A stretch of 64,000 nucleotides of DNA from Desarmillaria ectypa (lineage: Eukaryota > Basidiomycota > Agaricomycetes > Agaricales > Physalacriaceae). The position numbers and the translations under genes were made by a program. Under the pieces are notes generated by a model, which was not told where the DNA came from, did no database searches, and saw only the letters and a program-made list of their open reading frames with translations. The stretch is from the NCBI GenBank assembly GCA_030407005.1, contig JAUDYN010000005.1, forward strand, positions 3,844,001-3,908,000, read 5' to 3'. Numbering within the stretch: the stretch's first letter is position 1; every line of letters begins with the position of its first letter. Positions 1 through 12,029 of this stretch are shown piece by piece.

Positions 1-599
1 GTTTAGGATTTCAAGTCGGTACCATTTAAATGACGGAACAATTGCATACCGTCCTCATTTGCGTAATTTTGAGTGTGATGGTATCATTCTCTGTATCCTC
101 GTTGATATTTTACCCCTTCATTCTTCAGTCTCCTTGACGATCTGTTTCGAAACAAGATCCGGTCGCTTGGACCGTGCACCTTGTACAAAGATTCTGATTG
201 AGCTTGTCAAGATTCTGTCTGTTATGCATGTAAACACACTACGTGTAAATCACTGCAGAATGATACATTACCTGTCCCATGCATGATCGCAACGTCCCGA
301 ATATCTATGCGGGCAAGCGTACATGTGCCTACGCCAAATATATACGACCATACACTGCTCCATCCACTCAAATGCGCACGAATCCCGTCTACGAGAATCA
401 CCATGTCAACGTTGACAGATGGAATGTGGGGCACACGACGGCAGAGACGCATGAATGATTGTCGATGTAGTAAAGGTCTAGTACTAGAGTCTTTGCTATA
501 CGGCATTGATTCCGACTTGCACAGAAAGAAGCCTGTAGAAATAGCACTTTGACCATCTTCTTCTCTGGCATCGCTGTCACTTTCGCCTCCTTCTTCGTC

Positions 600-1340
600 C
601 TCGTTGGGCATCACCGCTGACAAAAGATCAGGAGGACTCTTACCTGGAAGTATGCCGGCGCATAGCATAGCGATGATTATCGCAAGGAATGGCCCAGTGG
701 GTATGTTAGTCTGAAACTGCGTGAGCGGATTTGGATACAGAAGAGTTTCGTTTTGGAGTTTTAAAACAGGTTAAAGGAGCAAAACCCTTCCTGGACGAGA
801 GGGAACTGTGGAGCTTACTACAAACGGCCGGTAAGACAAATAAAAGACCGGGTGACGCTTGAAGAGAGGCTGTGCTGCAATTGCAATGAGTCCAGCAGAG
901 AAAAATGCATACCCTGCTGTTGCAGCCACCATCTGCAGCGCGAGGTGCGTTGTGAGAGAGAGGGACCTCATATGCTACTCACCTTCACAGTCATAGCCCT
1001 AGCACCAGTTTGTTTCTTTGTTGCACCGAGCCTAAATGGCCGACTCAACGGCCTCCGCCTTTGAGTGTAATACATAATATGCCTTATCGTTGTCAGAACA
1101 GACTTGGATGAGCACCCATTCAGTGCGACCGTCCTCGATCTACGGTCGTACAATGGTAAGGTTGAAGTCGCCTCGCCCCTCACGGGCAGACGGATGCGAC
1201 CTGCGATGCCAGCAGCCTCAGCGATAGGCCCTATCGAGTCGTTAATGCGACGTCGTGGCCATGATACTCGCTCATGTCGGCTTCGGTCTGGACCGATCTG
1301 ATTGTAATGCGTTCCAAGTTCCGCCGTATCGATTGACAAG
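600..1340 (-). CDS. Candidate intron-containing gene fragment, unknown membrane protein
   Basis: Function not recognised. On the minus strand, a coding-looking stretch ending at about 983 reaches a good 5' splice site (GTGAGT). It is followed by a 50-nt putative intron (933-982) ending CTGCAG. The next exon begins at 932 and encodes a hydrophobic run (AGYAFFSAGLIAIAAQPLF). Further downstream, at about 640-735, is a second hydrophobic run (GPFLAIIIAMLCAGILP), then an acidic tail rich in E and D. This suggests a membrane protein. The full exon chain, start and stop were not established, so this may be a decayed gene. Confidence 0.28.
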
Positions 1341-3349
1341 ACACGCCACCGATGTCAAGGCTATTGACCAATCCAACGAAGAATTCCATCAACCTTCGCA
1401 TGAGAGTGAAGTCTGAATGGTAGTAGATGGAACGATCCTCTGGAAGGGCTACATCTTGTGTGTGTTCGTACGTCCCTCTACCTCTCGCCAGCAATTCGTA
1501 AAGCCATGGTCATCGGAGGACAGTAGAAGGTATCGACAGCATTCTCCAGCCCTCAAAAGATTTGCATCGCATTAGATTTAGGCGGGGAGGCTTTTGAGGG
1601 CAAGAGCGTAGTCAGGGCAGGTATGAGAGCCGGCGGTGAACCAGCTGATGGCGTTATTCGTACGCCTCTCTCTCCATATCGTCCTTGCCAATTGTTACTT
1701 CCAAACACCAGTGTCGTCGTTTGGGGTAGGCCACTAACGGGTAGGCAGGAAGCATGGTGGTTGTGGAAGTGCCATTACGAAAAAGATACAATGGCCACAG
1801 AGCTGGGCGTGTGGTAGTACCGATACCATAGCTGCGAGTTTGCACGTTTGTCTCCGTCCCCTTGAAGATGTGATGCGCATAACGTGACGGTCCTATAAAG
1901 AGCATATCATTCTCTTTGGCCCAGCGCAAACATCCATCGAGAACGTCCCGAAAAACCGACACCAGGACGAGACCTCGTCGACATTGGCGGCCTTTCCTTC
2001 GTTACGGCCGAACTAGGGTATCGCTGGACGGCCGGCTATTACACCCATATACGGGTTTCTCCTACGATGCTCTGTTTGAGCCCTCGTCAATGTGTCGTCG
2101 ATGGTGTTGCATCGGCGTCGTGGGCAAGTCTGAAAATCATGAGTATGACGCGTACAGAGAGTTAAGAGGCGGACACACCAGAGCAAAACGACATCGACAA
2201 GTTGCTGACTCCACCACACCAGGCTTCGAAACGAATAGCAACTTTCCTGCGTTATCACCCGTCCATGGTTCATTCCAAGTAAAATCATCTTCGGCAAAAA
2301 TCTGTGAGACAGTAGCCGTAGCCAAGCGAGATGATTCGCCAATCCATGCAGAAGGGTTGGGCTTACTCGAAGAAAACAATTCAATACTATCCAAACATTT
2401 GACACCTGCAATCTCGTCGGGTGCTGCTAGTGGAAATTGACAACGTTCAAGAATGACGCTGGTATGAAGAGAAGGAAGCGTGGCGTGAGAACGCACAAGG
2501 TCCGACTCAACAACTCGCTTTACGTCCGCTTGTACGAGGTAAGAACGTATCCTTTTTATTTCTTCCCCATGATCATGTCTCTAGATACAAATACAGTTAC
2601 CAGGGAACGTGTAGTATATGCCATTGATGACGCTTGAGCACGCCAAACCAGACAGCCTTCAGTGAGCCAGTCACCAAGCGTACATCGAGGACCCAAGTGC
2701 CGAAAGAAACTGCGAGTTTAGCCTCATATCTTTGGTGGTAGAAGATACAACTACACCAGCATATACTGGTGCTCATTCAGTCCTGAGTGCTGGGGATCTG
2801 CACCTTCTTCCGAGTCACCTCCGTCTGCTATTCCATCGAGGCCAAGCCGTACCCTTCCGCACACCCGAACAAAGCTCATTGTCAAATCCACACGAACGAA
2901 TCTTATAAGGAAGAGACGATGATTAGCGAGGCGTGATTCGCTGGTGGATTGAAATGGAGAAGATCGACAATTTGCATCGGAACAACTGAAGAGTGAAAGA
3001 TTGGGGCTGGAGGGACCCACAACCGCGAACATAATTGGCAAGTAATCGTTCGTCTGATGGAGCTGTTGAGGGATGATGTTCCCAATGAAGGTCTGTCGCT
3101 CATCGATGGATTGTGGTAAGCTTTGGTTCCTTTGACGTCGTATACGGCTGAAGCAGACCACAGTTACTCAGCATCGACGTCCTCTGGCGATCAAGCGGTG
3201 GATCGAGGTGCTATGAAAGCGCGGAATGCAGCATAGGGCACAGAGTCGTGGTGCACGAGAGGATCATGATAGGGGCCGGAAGTACATAGAGACTGCATTA
3301 GGAGCTTTGTAGCACCTTGGAGGATGTCGTGAAGGCTGTGAGGCACCAT

Positions 3350-4260
3350 GTTTCCCTTTCGCGACCAGAGATAGAATCAATATTCGTAGGAGACGGCGCA
3401 TTGAAGCAATTCTGGGAGGATGTTTGTGAATGAAGGAACTACCGACGGCGATGGTTCAAAGCTTCGGTATATTACTGACGTTCGTCGGACTCGCTGTCCT
3501 TCTGGGTCCAACAACGACATGTCAAGTCTAGACGAGGCAGGAAAAAAAACAGAAAGATACGCACCGTGTCTCCGTACAGCAAGGAGACAAGATCTTCTTC
3601 ATCTCTTGGCCCTACAGCATCACTGGCCGGATCGATGACCGTCATCTCTTCAAAACGTCGGAGAGGTCATTGATTGTGCCGATTGAGACGTGCCCGTCCG
3701 AGTCCAAGCTTTGTGAAACTTATATGCGTAACACCCCGTGCAGGAAGGAAAGATGAGAGTAGCGAACTTGAGTCATGCCTGAACGATCATTCGTCTCAGC
3801 AGCTGCGCTGTTTGGGTTCCAGACCAGGTGTTTAGAGAATGCCTCCGGTAAGTAGTCGATGTATTTGTGCAACAAGAGCCCAGAAAATTGAAAGTCGTTA
3901 CTTGATGCCGTCGAGCTGGCGACGATGCCCCTGAAATATTGATACACGGAAGTGCTCAAAGGGCGAGGGAGAACAGCTAGATATGGTGACGCTACTTGGC
4001 AGGAGCGGAATACCATAGGAATACGCATATCCGGATGGTCCTCAGTGAGAAACCGACAAGAAAGAAGGACGTGTGATAGCTACAGTCCTGAATTGTCCAG
4101 GATACAGCGCCGTACAGAATCGTTCAGAACTACCCTCATCATGCCTCGGCTTCCTGTTACTTCTGCAAACAAACGGGTTCACAATTTCGGCAATACAAGC
4201 GGAATATTTGTCGGAAAAGAACGGGGTGGCACGCGAGGTGAGCAGAGTGTCCCTCAGTCA
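3350..4260 (-). CDS. Candidate multi-exon gene or decayed gene, unknown product
   Basis: Function not recognised. Minus-strand reading gives several exon-like pieces. One is at about 4165-4250 (contains PFFSDKYSACIAEIVNPFVC), followed by a plausible GTAACA...TTCAG intron. Another lies at about 3740-4030 and another at about 3555-3650 (contains DPASDAVGPRDEEDLVSLL). A fourth at about 3350-3450 runs into an in-frame TGA. Splice-site candidates separate the pieces, but no complete frame was found. The in-frame stop may mean a pseudogene. It ends about 130 bp upstream of the NLR gene start on the other strand, so the two could share a divergent promoter. Confidence 0.25.
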
Positions 4261-4386
4261 AAAGGTGATAGTAGAAAGTAGTCATGAGGCGTGGGGAAAC
4301 TCGCATCGCCCCATCAGATTCATATCACTGCAACGTGTTTCTTCCACTCGTACTCTCACCATCGACCGTACAGCGTAATTACAAGA

Positions 4387-7300
4387 ATGCAAGCTCCATC
4401 CCAACCTCTCACTCAGTCTCAAAGTGCAGCAGCACCTGTACAATCTCCAATCCTCACGCCTCCGAATCTTGCTCCTGATGATACCGACTGGATTTCGAAC
4501 GCTAGTCTCACTTTCAAGGTCCTTGCAGGTGCAGGCGAAGTCGAGCCCTCGGGCATCGCAAAAGCAATTGCGAATATTGCTCTCCCGATTCTGGAGCTCG
4601 CTCAGGTGCGAATCTATGGTCCTTTACAGCAATAGTGCATACTAACATGCTTGCGTCCTTCAGAATCATGAGAAAGCTTGTGAAGAGCTAAAGGACACTA
4701 TCAAGTACCTCGACGAGATGCTCCGCTATGTCTCCGAGGAGGTCAAACTCCTTCAGGATGGTCGATCCTTGACAGATGGTTCGACTCACCGACTGGCACG
4801 CCTACAGCAAATGGGTGACGAATTTGTCAGGTCTGTCTTTCCCTTTGATCTTGTTAAGAGTACGGGAATTAATGTCTGTTGTTATCAGCCACCTCAAGGA
4901 TTTAAAGGATGATTTGAACAAGATCTATGGGAAGACTGGGTTCCGGGCCAAGATGAAGAAGACATTTCAGAGAAAGGCTATCCTAGATCGTGTTAATCAG
5001 CATAAGGAGTATGTCAAGGAAGCTCGAGACAAGCTTGTTGTATGTTCTTCCCTACTATGATATGTCAGAAGGATACTAACCTTCTCTAGGCAACTGCTGT
5101 GCTTTCAGTTACCAGGCAGGTAGCTAGTATCCATGATCATCTGGTAAATATTCTTGATTATAATTACATTGATATATGCTAATATCTCTATAGATGAGTC
5201 CTTCCAGAATGACTCAACCTGTCAAGTATGTCTTTGTATATTCTTTAAAGTATAATAGATCTCATGATAGTCTACTGATTAGCAGTATTATGCTTTCTGC
5301 TATTCCACCACCACCACCATTTGTATTTGAGGGTCGAAATGACTTGGTCCAAGAAGGCGTAGCCAATCTTCTTGCTGATTCTTCTCGTTCTATCATTATT
5401 ATGGGATTTGGGGGTATGGGCAAAACATCTTTAGCCTTGAAGTTACTGGATGATCCAGCTGTGAAAGCCAAATATAAGGCTTATAGATATTTCATTCCTT
5501 GTGATATAGTCTGTGGTGTTGAGCCTACTGTAGAGGTTTTGTTGCAGGCTCTGATAAAGATGATGAAGTGGGAGTGGACTAATGATGTGATAGAGCAACT
5601 GCATACTATATCTAAACCAACAGTTTTGGTTTTTGATAACTTTGAGACTCTTTGGGATAACAGTAAAAAGCAACATGATATTCAGAGACTTTTAGAGCAG
5701 TTGAATTCTATAATATATATTACTCTGATAATCACTATGAGAGGAACTACTCCTCCAATAGAAGATTCTGATTGGCTGGTACTACCATATAAAGGACTGG
5801 TACCATTAGCTATATCTTCATCATTAGCTATATTTAATGCTATTTCAGGATGTAGAAGTGATATAGAAATAGTTATAAAACTGCTTGAAGAGCTAGCAGG
5901 ATGGCCATTAGCTATTATATTAATAGCTCATCAAGCTAAAATTCTTTCTCCAAAAGTGCTTCTTGAAAGCTGGAATCATGAAAAAACTTTGTTATTAGTA
6001 AAACCTAGAGCTCAATCTGATCGATTAACAAATGTTGATGTTTCAATCAAAATAACACTCCAATCATCATTACTTTCTTCAGAGCCAAATACTTTGAAGC
6101 TGTTAAGTGTAATATGCAATTTTCCTAATGGTATTCCCACATGGGCAAATCTGTTAAGAAAAATGTTACCAGATCTTTCAGAAAGAACTTCAATTATATG
6201 CAACTTATTAGATTCTGGAATTATATATGAAGATAGCAAAGGAGGATTGAAATTATTGCCACCAATTCAAGAATATCTAAAAATATATTTTCAACAGCCA
6301 GATATATATATAAAAAAACAGTTTTGCACTTTTTATCTTAATGAGATTGAAGGCAAACAACTTCAAAATATAACTTCACAAGAAAATACACAATTTGGCT
6401 TGTCACATTTAAACAATATTGAATGGATATTGAATGATATTCTGAATAATGATGTGACTGAAAAAGAATTGATAAATATTTATCATTTCTGCTGGTTTCA
6501 ATATAATGTTTCAGAATCAGATATTTTATTGAAGAAAGTAATGGATATCATCAAAAATAGGAATATTAAATATTTACATGCACAATTAGTATTATTATGG
6601 GGTTTTAGACTGTCTAGCCATAGTCAATGGATAATGGCTCAAGAGAAAATAAAGCAAGCATTGGAGATGTTTGAGAAAATTGAAGACACTCTTGGAGTAG
6701 CTCAATGTTTGCAAGGCTTGGGAAATATTTTGAGAATGATGGATCAATATTCAGAAGCAAGAACCAAGTTGGAACAAGCATTAGAGATGTTTGAGAAAAT
6801 TGGAGACACTCTTGGAGCAGCTCAATGTTTGAAAATCTTGGGAAATACTTTGGGAATGATGAATCAATATTCAGAAGCAAGAACCAAGTTCAAACAAGCA
6901 TTAGAGATGTTTGAGAAAATTGGACACACTCTTGGAGTAGCTCAATGTTTGCAAGGCTTGGGAAATATTTTGAGAATGATGAATCAATATTCAGAAGCAA
7001 GAACCAAGTTCAAACAAGCATTAGAGATGTTTGAGAAAATTGGACACACTCTTGGAGCAGCTCAATGTTTGCAAGGCTTGGGAAATATTTTGAGAATGAT
7101 GGATCAATATTCAGAAGCAAGAACCAAGTTGGAACAAGCATTAGAGATGTTTGAGAAAATTGGAGACACTCTTGGAGCAGCTCAATGTTTGAAAATCTTG
7201 GGAAATACTTTGGGAATGATGAATCAATATTCAGAAGCAAGAACCAAGTTCAAACAAGCATTAGAGATGTTTGAGAAAATTGGACGCACTCTTGGAGTAG

Positions 7301-7851
7301 CTCAATGTTTGCAAGGCTTGGGAAATATTTTGAGAATGATGAATCAATATTCAGAAGCAAGAACCAAGTTGGAACAAGCATTAGAGATGTTTGAGAAAAT
7401 TGGACGCACTCTTGGAGTAGCTCAATGTTTGCAAGGCTTGGGAAATATTTTGAAAATGATGGATCAATATTCAGAAGCAAGAACTAAGTTCAAACAAGCA
7501 TTAGAGATGTTTGAGAAAATTGGACACACTCTTGGAGTAGCTCAATGTTTGCAAGGCTTGGGAAGTATTTTGAGAATGATGAATCAATATTCAGAAGCAA
7601 GAACCAAGTTCAAACAAGCATTAGAGATGTTTGAGAAAATTGGACACACTCTTGGAGTAGCTCAATGTTTGCAAGGCTTGGGAAATATTTTGAGAATGAT
7701 GGATCAATATTCAGAAGCAAGAACCAAGTTGGAACAAGCATTAGAGATGTTTGAGAAAATTGGACACACTCTTGGAGTAGCTCAATGTTTGCAAGACTTG
7801 AGAAATATTTTGCAAATGATGAATCAATATTCAGAAGCAACAACTGAGTAA
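4387..7851 (+). CDS. NLR-like STAND protein: helical N-domain, NB-ARC, ten TPRs
   Basis: Spliced model: exons 4387-4605, 4664-4830, 4889-5039, 5090-5143, 5194-5225 and 5283-7851. These join in frame to 1063 aa. All introns are GT-AG, 50-58 nt, and two have an exact ACTAAC branch site. Residues about 20-200 are helical and resemble the MLKL-NTD/HeLo-like adaptor domains of fungal NLRs. The NB-ARC domain has Walker A GFGGMGKTS (about 249), Walker B VLVFDNFE (about 321), a sensor-like ITMRGTTPP and a GWPLA motif (about 413). The C-terminus is ten 40-residue TPRs ending at the stop codon. In known STAND proteins, ligand binding to the repeats triggers nucleotide-dependent oligomerisation and the N-domain signals, often cell death or allorecognition; that role is inferred here. 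GC content drops sharply after exon 4. A polyadenylation-like AATAAA lies at 7900-7905. Confidence 0.88.
6649..7848 (+). repeat. Ten tandem 120-bp TPR units in the NLR gene
   Basis: Ten units of exactly 120 bp (40 codons) run from 6649 to the last sense codon. Units 2 (6769-6888) and 5 (7129-7248) are identical at all 120 bases. Units 3 and 8 differ at one base. Differences are confined to a few codons: L-E or F-K at positions 1-2, D/H/R (E in unit 1) in IG(x)TLG, A/V before AQC, QG/KI in the inter-helix part, and D/N before QY. Almost all differences change the amino acid; one silent ACC/ACT change is visible in unit 7. This indicates recent duplication or gene conversion within the array. 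Confidence 0.95.
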
Positions 7852-9202
7852 CAATAATATTAGACATATATGTATCTTGATGCAGCCATTCTTATCATGA
7901 ATAAAGTTTCAACTTATCTAGTTTGCTGTGAATGAGAGTAAATCTGTAAAGATAAGATTAGTATATTTATAAATAGAGTAATCTGTTATCTTAACAGATG
8001 TATATGATAAAAAATAAAGATAAAAATACAAGAAAGTTCAATCAGTTATAATGTAAGAATTTACTTGAGTCTTTGATTTTGATTAACCTATAAAAGTTTA
8101 GTAATCTTATAAGTTTACTCATAAGAAAAGATGTAAAGAGATTGTAATTCAATGTAAATTTCTAATATACTATAGCTCATATAAATATACTTATCATATA
8201 AGATATTATGATTTTGTCATCTTTCACTGCATAATCTCTATTATCTAAACTTATTCAGGCACCTATCTAACTGTTCTTATCATACCTGCATCTTATCTAT
8301 CCTCATCCAATGACTATCAGGAGGATTGCATATTCTGAAAGCATGCTGACTAACCTATGAAAATAGTTTAGTCTATATCTTATATACTATGGCTCATGTT
8401 ATTTTTATTGAGCTTACTCACTATTATTCTTAGTGTACTGTATGTGTACTATCACTAAAACTAATCTTATTAGAACATGCTTTGTATAAACCACTAATGA
8501 ATCATAATAGCCTGTAGGAACAAGACTTTTTAGTTTAGTATTTAAATTGGTAGTTAGCTTTTGATATATCTCAGTCTTAAGCTAAGTTGATAATACTGAT
8601 TAAACCTTCTTGATTCTTAGTGTGAACCATCCTCAGTCTTTATCAATACCAACTATCTCCTCTATCTTCATTATATTTAGTTGAGACACTTGCTGAGTTT
8701 TTGGACTCATACAAATATTTTTAGGTATTTAGTTATTGTCTAATATTTAGCACAAGACTTTCTCATGCTACTGTTTGAAAGGACATCTATGATCACTTTC
8801 ACCACATAACAACTCATTATTATATGTATAGTCTTTAGACTCATAATTGCTAGTGACTTAGTTGCTATTATTATTACACTCATCTAATATACAAGATATT
8901 ATTATAATGTCAATATTAGACAACAGTGGCCTTATAGGCACTATCAAAGACAAGCTTACTCATTAGAATGTTAGCAACTGACTTGACAAATAAGATCAAA
9001 TATTATAACTGCTTCATATTTAGGCAGTTATTATTAGTGTAAGTACTGTTATGTTCGTAGTCAGATGACTAAGATCTCAGTTTGCAAAAGGTGAGGATCA
9101 AAGTAAGTTAGAAGAGAACTTAAGTACCTGGTATAAGAGTTTTAGATTAAACTTTAGTTCAAAGCTGAGACTTTAAGGCCACAGCTTTATCTGCTTATAT
9201 AT
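7852..9202. other. AT-rich non-coding stretch downstream of the NLR gene
   Basis: No ORF, RNA gene or intact mobile element is visible. It is strongly AT-rich with almost no CpG, like the decayed parts of the transposon island, and is probably old transposon debris. The first 60 bp carry the likely NLR 3' UTR with AATAAA at 7900-7905. Confidence 0.5.
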
Positions 9203-10521
9203 TGATGTGCTTGGTTATAGCAAGTGACAAAAGAATTAGGGAATGGCAATGAACACCAATCACACTAAACCTCTTACTACTCTACACTTAATCACCAATA
9301 TTGAATTCAGGTGGTTTTGAGTATGATGGAAGCACTCTGCAGACTTCAATAATCAAGTAAGGTGGTTTTAAAGACATTTTATTCATTACTAGTGAGTTAT
9401 ACAAAGTACTACTCACACTAGCAGAGTGGGTAAGACACAATTGGATAAAGAATGACTTGGTTTGAGCTACTGCACTCATTCTGACTGAAACTGCTTTGAA
9501 CTAGTTGCTCTCTTGGCTCTATACTGATTCTTACAAGTGACAAGCACTTCACTAGTCACACTCTTGGCTGACTAGTGGCACTCTTGGCCTAAGAATAAAC
9601 TACAACTCCAAGAACTTTGCTTGAACTAACTTTAAAACACTCTGGACCTTTGCAGAACACAATAGTGACTTTAAGGGAATTCAATTCAATGCAATACTAT
9701 AGGTGACTTAGCAACTATAAATCACTTCATTGAGATTAAGCACAAAAGCCTTTAGTTAGGGACACCAGTTACTACTAGTGAGGGCTCAACTGCAGGAATG
9801 GCTTGCCTATCTTGCATGAGTGCCCATTCCACTACTTATATACTACTGAGGCAGAACTATAAATATTATCTGGGTATAGAGTATATTGGTAAGGATTTCT
9901 TGGCTAGTCACAAATAATAGTGAATAATCATGCAATAATTAGTCTAGTCTGTTTTCTTTTCAAATGATTGGTCTAGAGACTCCACAGTTGGTCTTTCTGC
10001 ACTCTTGGCCCAACTACATGCCCTAGTAACATGGTTATAGAAATATCCAGATATTGGTGCCTATAACAGTTATCTGATCCTGATTGAGGATGCCATCTAG
10101 CTACACTAGTATCAATCATAAGAGATCTATATTGTAATAGTTGGATCTGGGCTCAAGGTTAATCCATTCCTAATTTATTTCTAAGTCCTGTTTCAAGATT
10201 GCCATGTGACTAGTTATCCTGACTTAGGCATTTTATGCCCAGTCCAGTTTGCTAGTGATAGAACTTCATAAGATCTGTGTTCTCTGCTCCTGATTTTAGT
10301 CTGCTAGTAACATCCTTTGTTTACTAGTCTGGCTGGCTGGTAGATTTAACCCACTAATGGTGTTGCATCTAAGTCCTGGCTCTGCCAGTTGCTTACTGCA
10401 TTTGACTATCAGCTCAAAGTCTTAGCTATAGTCCTCTATGTATCACTAGTATAGTATAGATGTGCAATAGTATTATTATAAATTCGCAAAATCTAGGTGT
10501 GAATGTGTAGATGGTGTATCA
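9203..10521 (-). mobile_element. SL1: solo-LTR-like element, 1319 bp
   Basis: On the plus strand it begins TGATGTGC and ends GTGTATCA, and it is flanked by a 4-bp direct repeat ATAT (9199-9202 and 10522-10525). Other copies lie at 13856, 15958, 27175/55899/57559, 31472, 46355 and 56199. The reverse complement has a TATA box (GTATATAAGTAG) near the middle and an AATAAA downstream, in the order expected of an LTR, so I call it an LTR oriented on the minus strand. No internal retrotransposon region accompanies it. Confidence 0.75.
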
Positions 10522-12024
10522 ATATATATTCAGATATACTAATAATAAAGCTACTATTATAGTGTCTATGTGTAGTCTAAGTATAAAGTGTATAATAATC
10601 AGACATAAAATACAAAAAGTGGCAAGATATTTATATGGTACAGTAAACCTCACTGAGTCAGTCTGGCATTGTTATAGTGGTCAGACTATAAAGACAGAAA
10701 ATAGTGAGGTGTCTGTATGGTCACAGCAATCATGCCCAATTATCCTGATATTTATATATCCTGCTAAGATAAAAGAAAGGACTGAAAGTCCAAGCATTTA
10801 GATAGTAGATAGATGCTGAAGATAGCAGTATCTAGTGTCAGATAAGATAATAGAGTTAGTGTCTAGATAAGATAAGGAAAGATCAAAATATAGAGTGACT
10901 GGTAACAGTTGAGCCAGCATCCATATCAATACCTGGAAGAGAAAGTATCATCCTTCACACATTCAAACAGTGAGTCAGAAGTATCTCTATCAATGACTGA
11001 TGAAATATGGACTCAGAGAGTGAAGGAAGTGGGACAAGAACTGTTATCAGAAATATTGCAGAGTCTGATATTCTCTGGTGCAATATTATTCCTTTCCTCC
11101 ATCCTAAAGAAGTATCCAACTCATCTATAATACAATCTAAGACTGTTATAATTTTACTTTCTTTTTTTATCTTATCTTAGGTACTTATCTTATCATGAAG
11201 GATCATATCTAATTTCAGTGCCTATTACAGACTATTGACTGGTTGCCTCATGGTTACCAGATGACTATAGCTATTATTCATCTACCATCATTGTCTTCAT
11301 TATTTTACACACTATTACTATATGGACTAGACTATTATTAGAACTCAGACTTTAGTATATAAGTAGTGTAGCTCTTGCTATATTATCTCCAGCTTCAAGC
11401 TAAAGTTAATCTATATCAAACTTCACTCATTGACTCTTCTCCTTACTTAGGCTAAGACTTAGTCTTTGACTCTCAGTTGACATGTATCTTAGAACTCATT
11501 AGATGACTGTATAAACATGATATAACTCTTTGTTTATCCTTATTTATCCTATCAGAGTTCTGGTCTAACAATTAGCTTGAAGCTTCTGGCTTTTTCTTCT
11601 TTCAGTGACTATTATGCTGAAGAAACCAAATGTCTAACTTTTCTGATATTACTAATGCCACATTCTATACTCTTATAATAGCCATCAGAGCTGTTATAGG
11701 GATTCTCACCCTTTCCATCATCATCTATTGTTATTTCTATGAATCATATTTGAGGATAATCAACTACTTTAGACCTATCCAATGAATCTCTCAACCTCAA
11801 CTTCATATCTACATCTCATACTATCATATGCCTGTCCAGCCCCAAGACTCTATCTTCATATCAATGTGCTACATCATATATATGTGTATACTAAATTTTG
11901 GCTTCTGCCAAGCTAGTACTCACCACAGGACTAACAACACCCACCTGCTTAGTTAATGGGAATACAGGACTAGAATCTGCTAGAAATGAAGGTCAGAGAC
12001 CAATAGACTGTCATCTGCATGGCT
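10522..12024. other. AT-rich transposon debris with a degenerate LTR
   Basis: Around 11150-11480 there is an LTR-like tract: tandem TTATC near 11170 and AGTATATAAGTAGTGTAGC near 11355, then a CTAAAGTTAATC tract. This resembles the chromovirus LTR at 58969-59349. A 73-codon ORF (10909-11130) ends in a possible membrane segment but matches nothing I recognise. A possible Copia-like scrap (RYLYGTVNL) lies near 10625. Confidence 0.35.
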
Positions 12025-12029
12025 ATCTG

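Larger units (their letters stand above)
1..4386. other. Unresolved flank with coding-looking fragments
   Basis: This stretch has roughly balanced base composition, unlike the AT-rich island after about 5.1 kb. No long clean ORF is present. Several minus-strand stretches look like exons of short-intron genes but could not be joined or identified. One lies at about 2140-2560 (minus) and another at about 2590-2700 (minus; contains GDWLTEGCLVW). I see no tRNA, rRNA or recognisable transposon here. The two best exon clusters are listed separately. Confidence 0.4.

Noticed and set aside
4718..4912. Unspliced ORFs at the NLR 5' end as separate small proteins
   Set aside because: They are exons 2 and 3 read through introns; splicing at GT-AG sites with ACTAAC branch points restores one 1063-aa frame.
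6649..7848. Direct repeats suggesting a CRISPR-like or satellite array
   Set aside because: The 120-bp units have no spacers and encode one open TPR frame contiguous with the NB-ARC domain.
6614..7867. Minus-strand ORFs within the TPR array
   Set aside because: They are periodic shadows of the plus-strand TPR repeats and change frame relation only with the repeat unit.
9203..10521. SL elements as TIR DNA transposons or MITEs
   Set aside because: The TGAT(G/A)TGC termini are inverted only over 8 bp, while a TATA box and AATAAA in LTR order and TG...CA ends favour a solo LTR. Not fully excluded.
10511..10801. 96-codon ORF as a small host gene
   Set aside because: It starts inside the end of SL1, is AT-rich and low-complexity, and shows at most a weak Copia-like motif.
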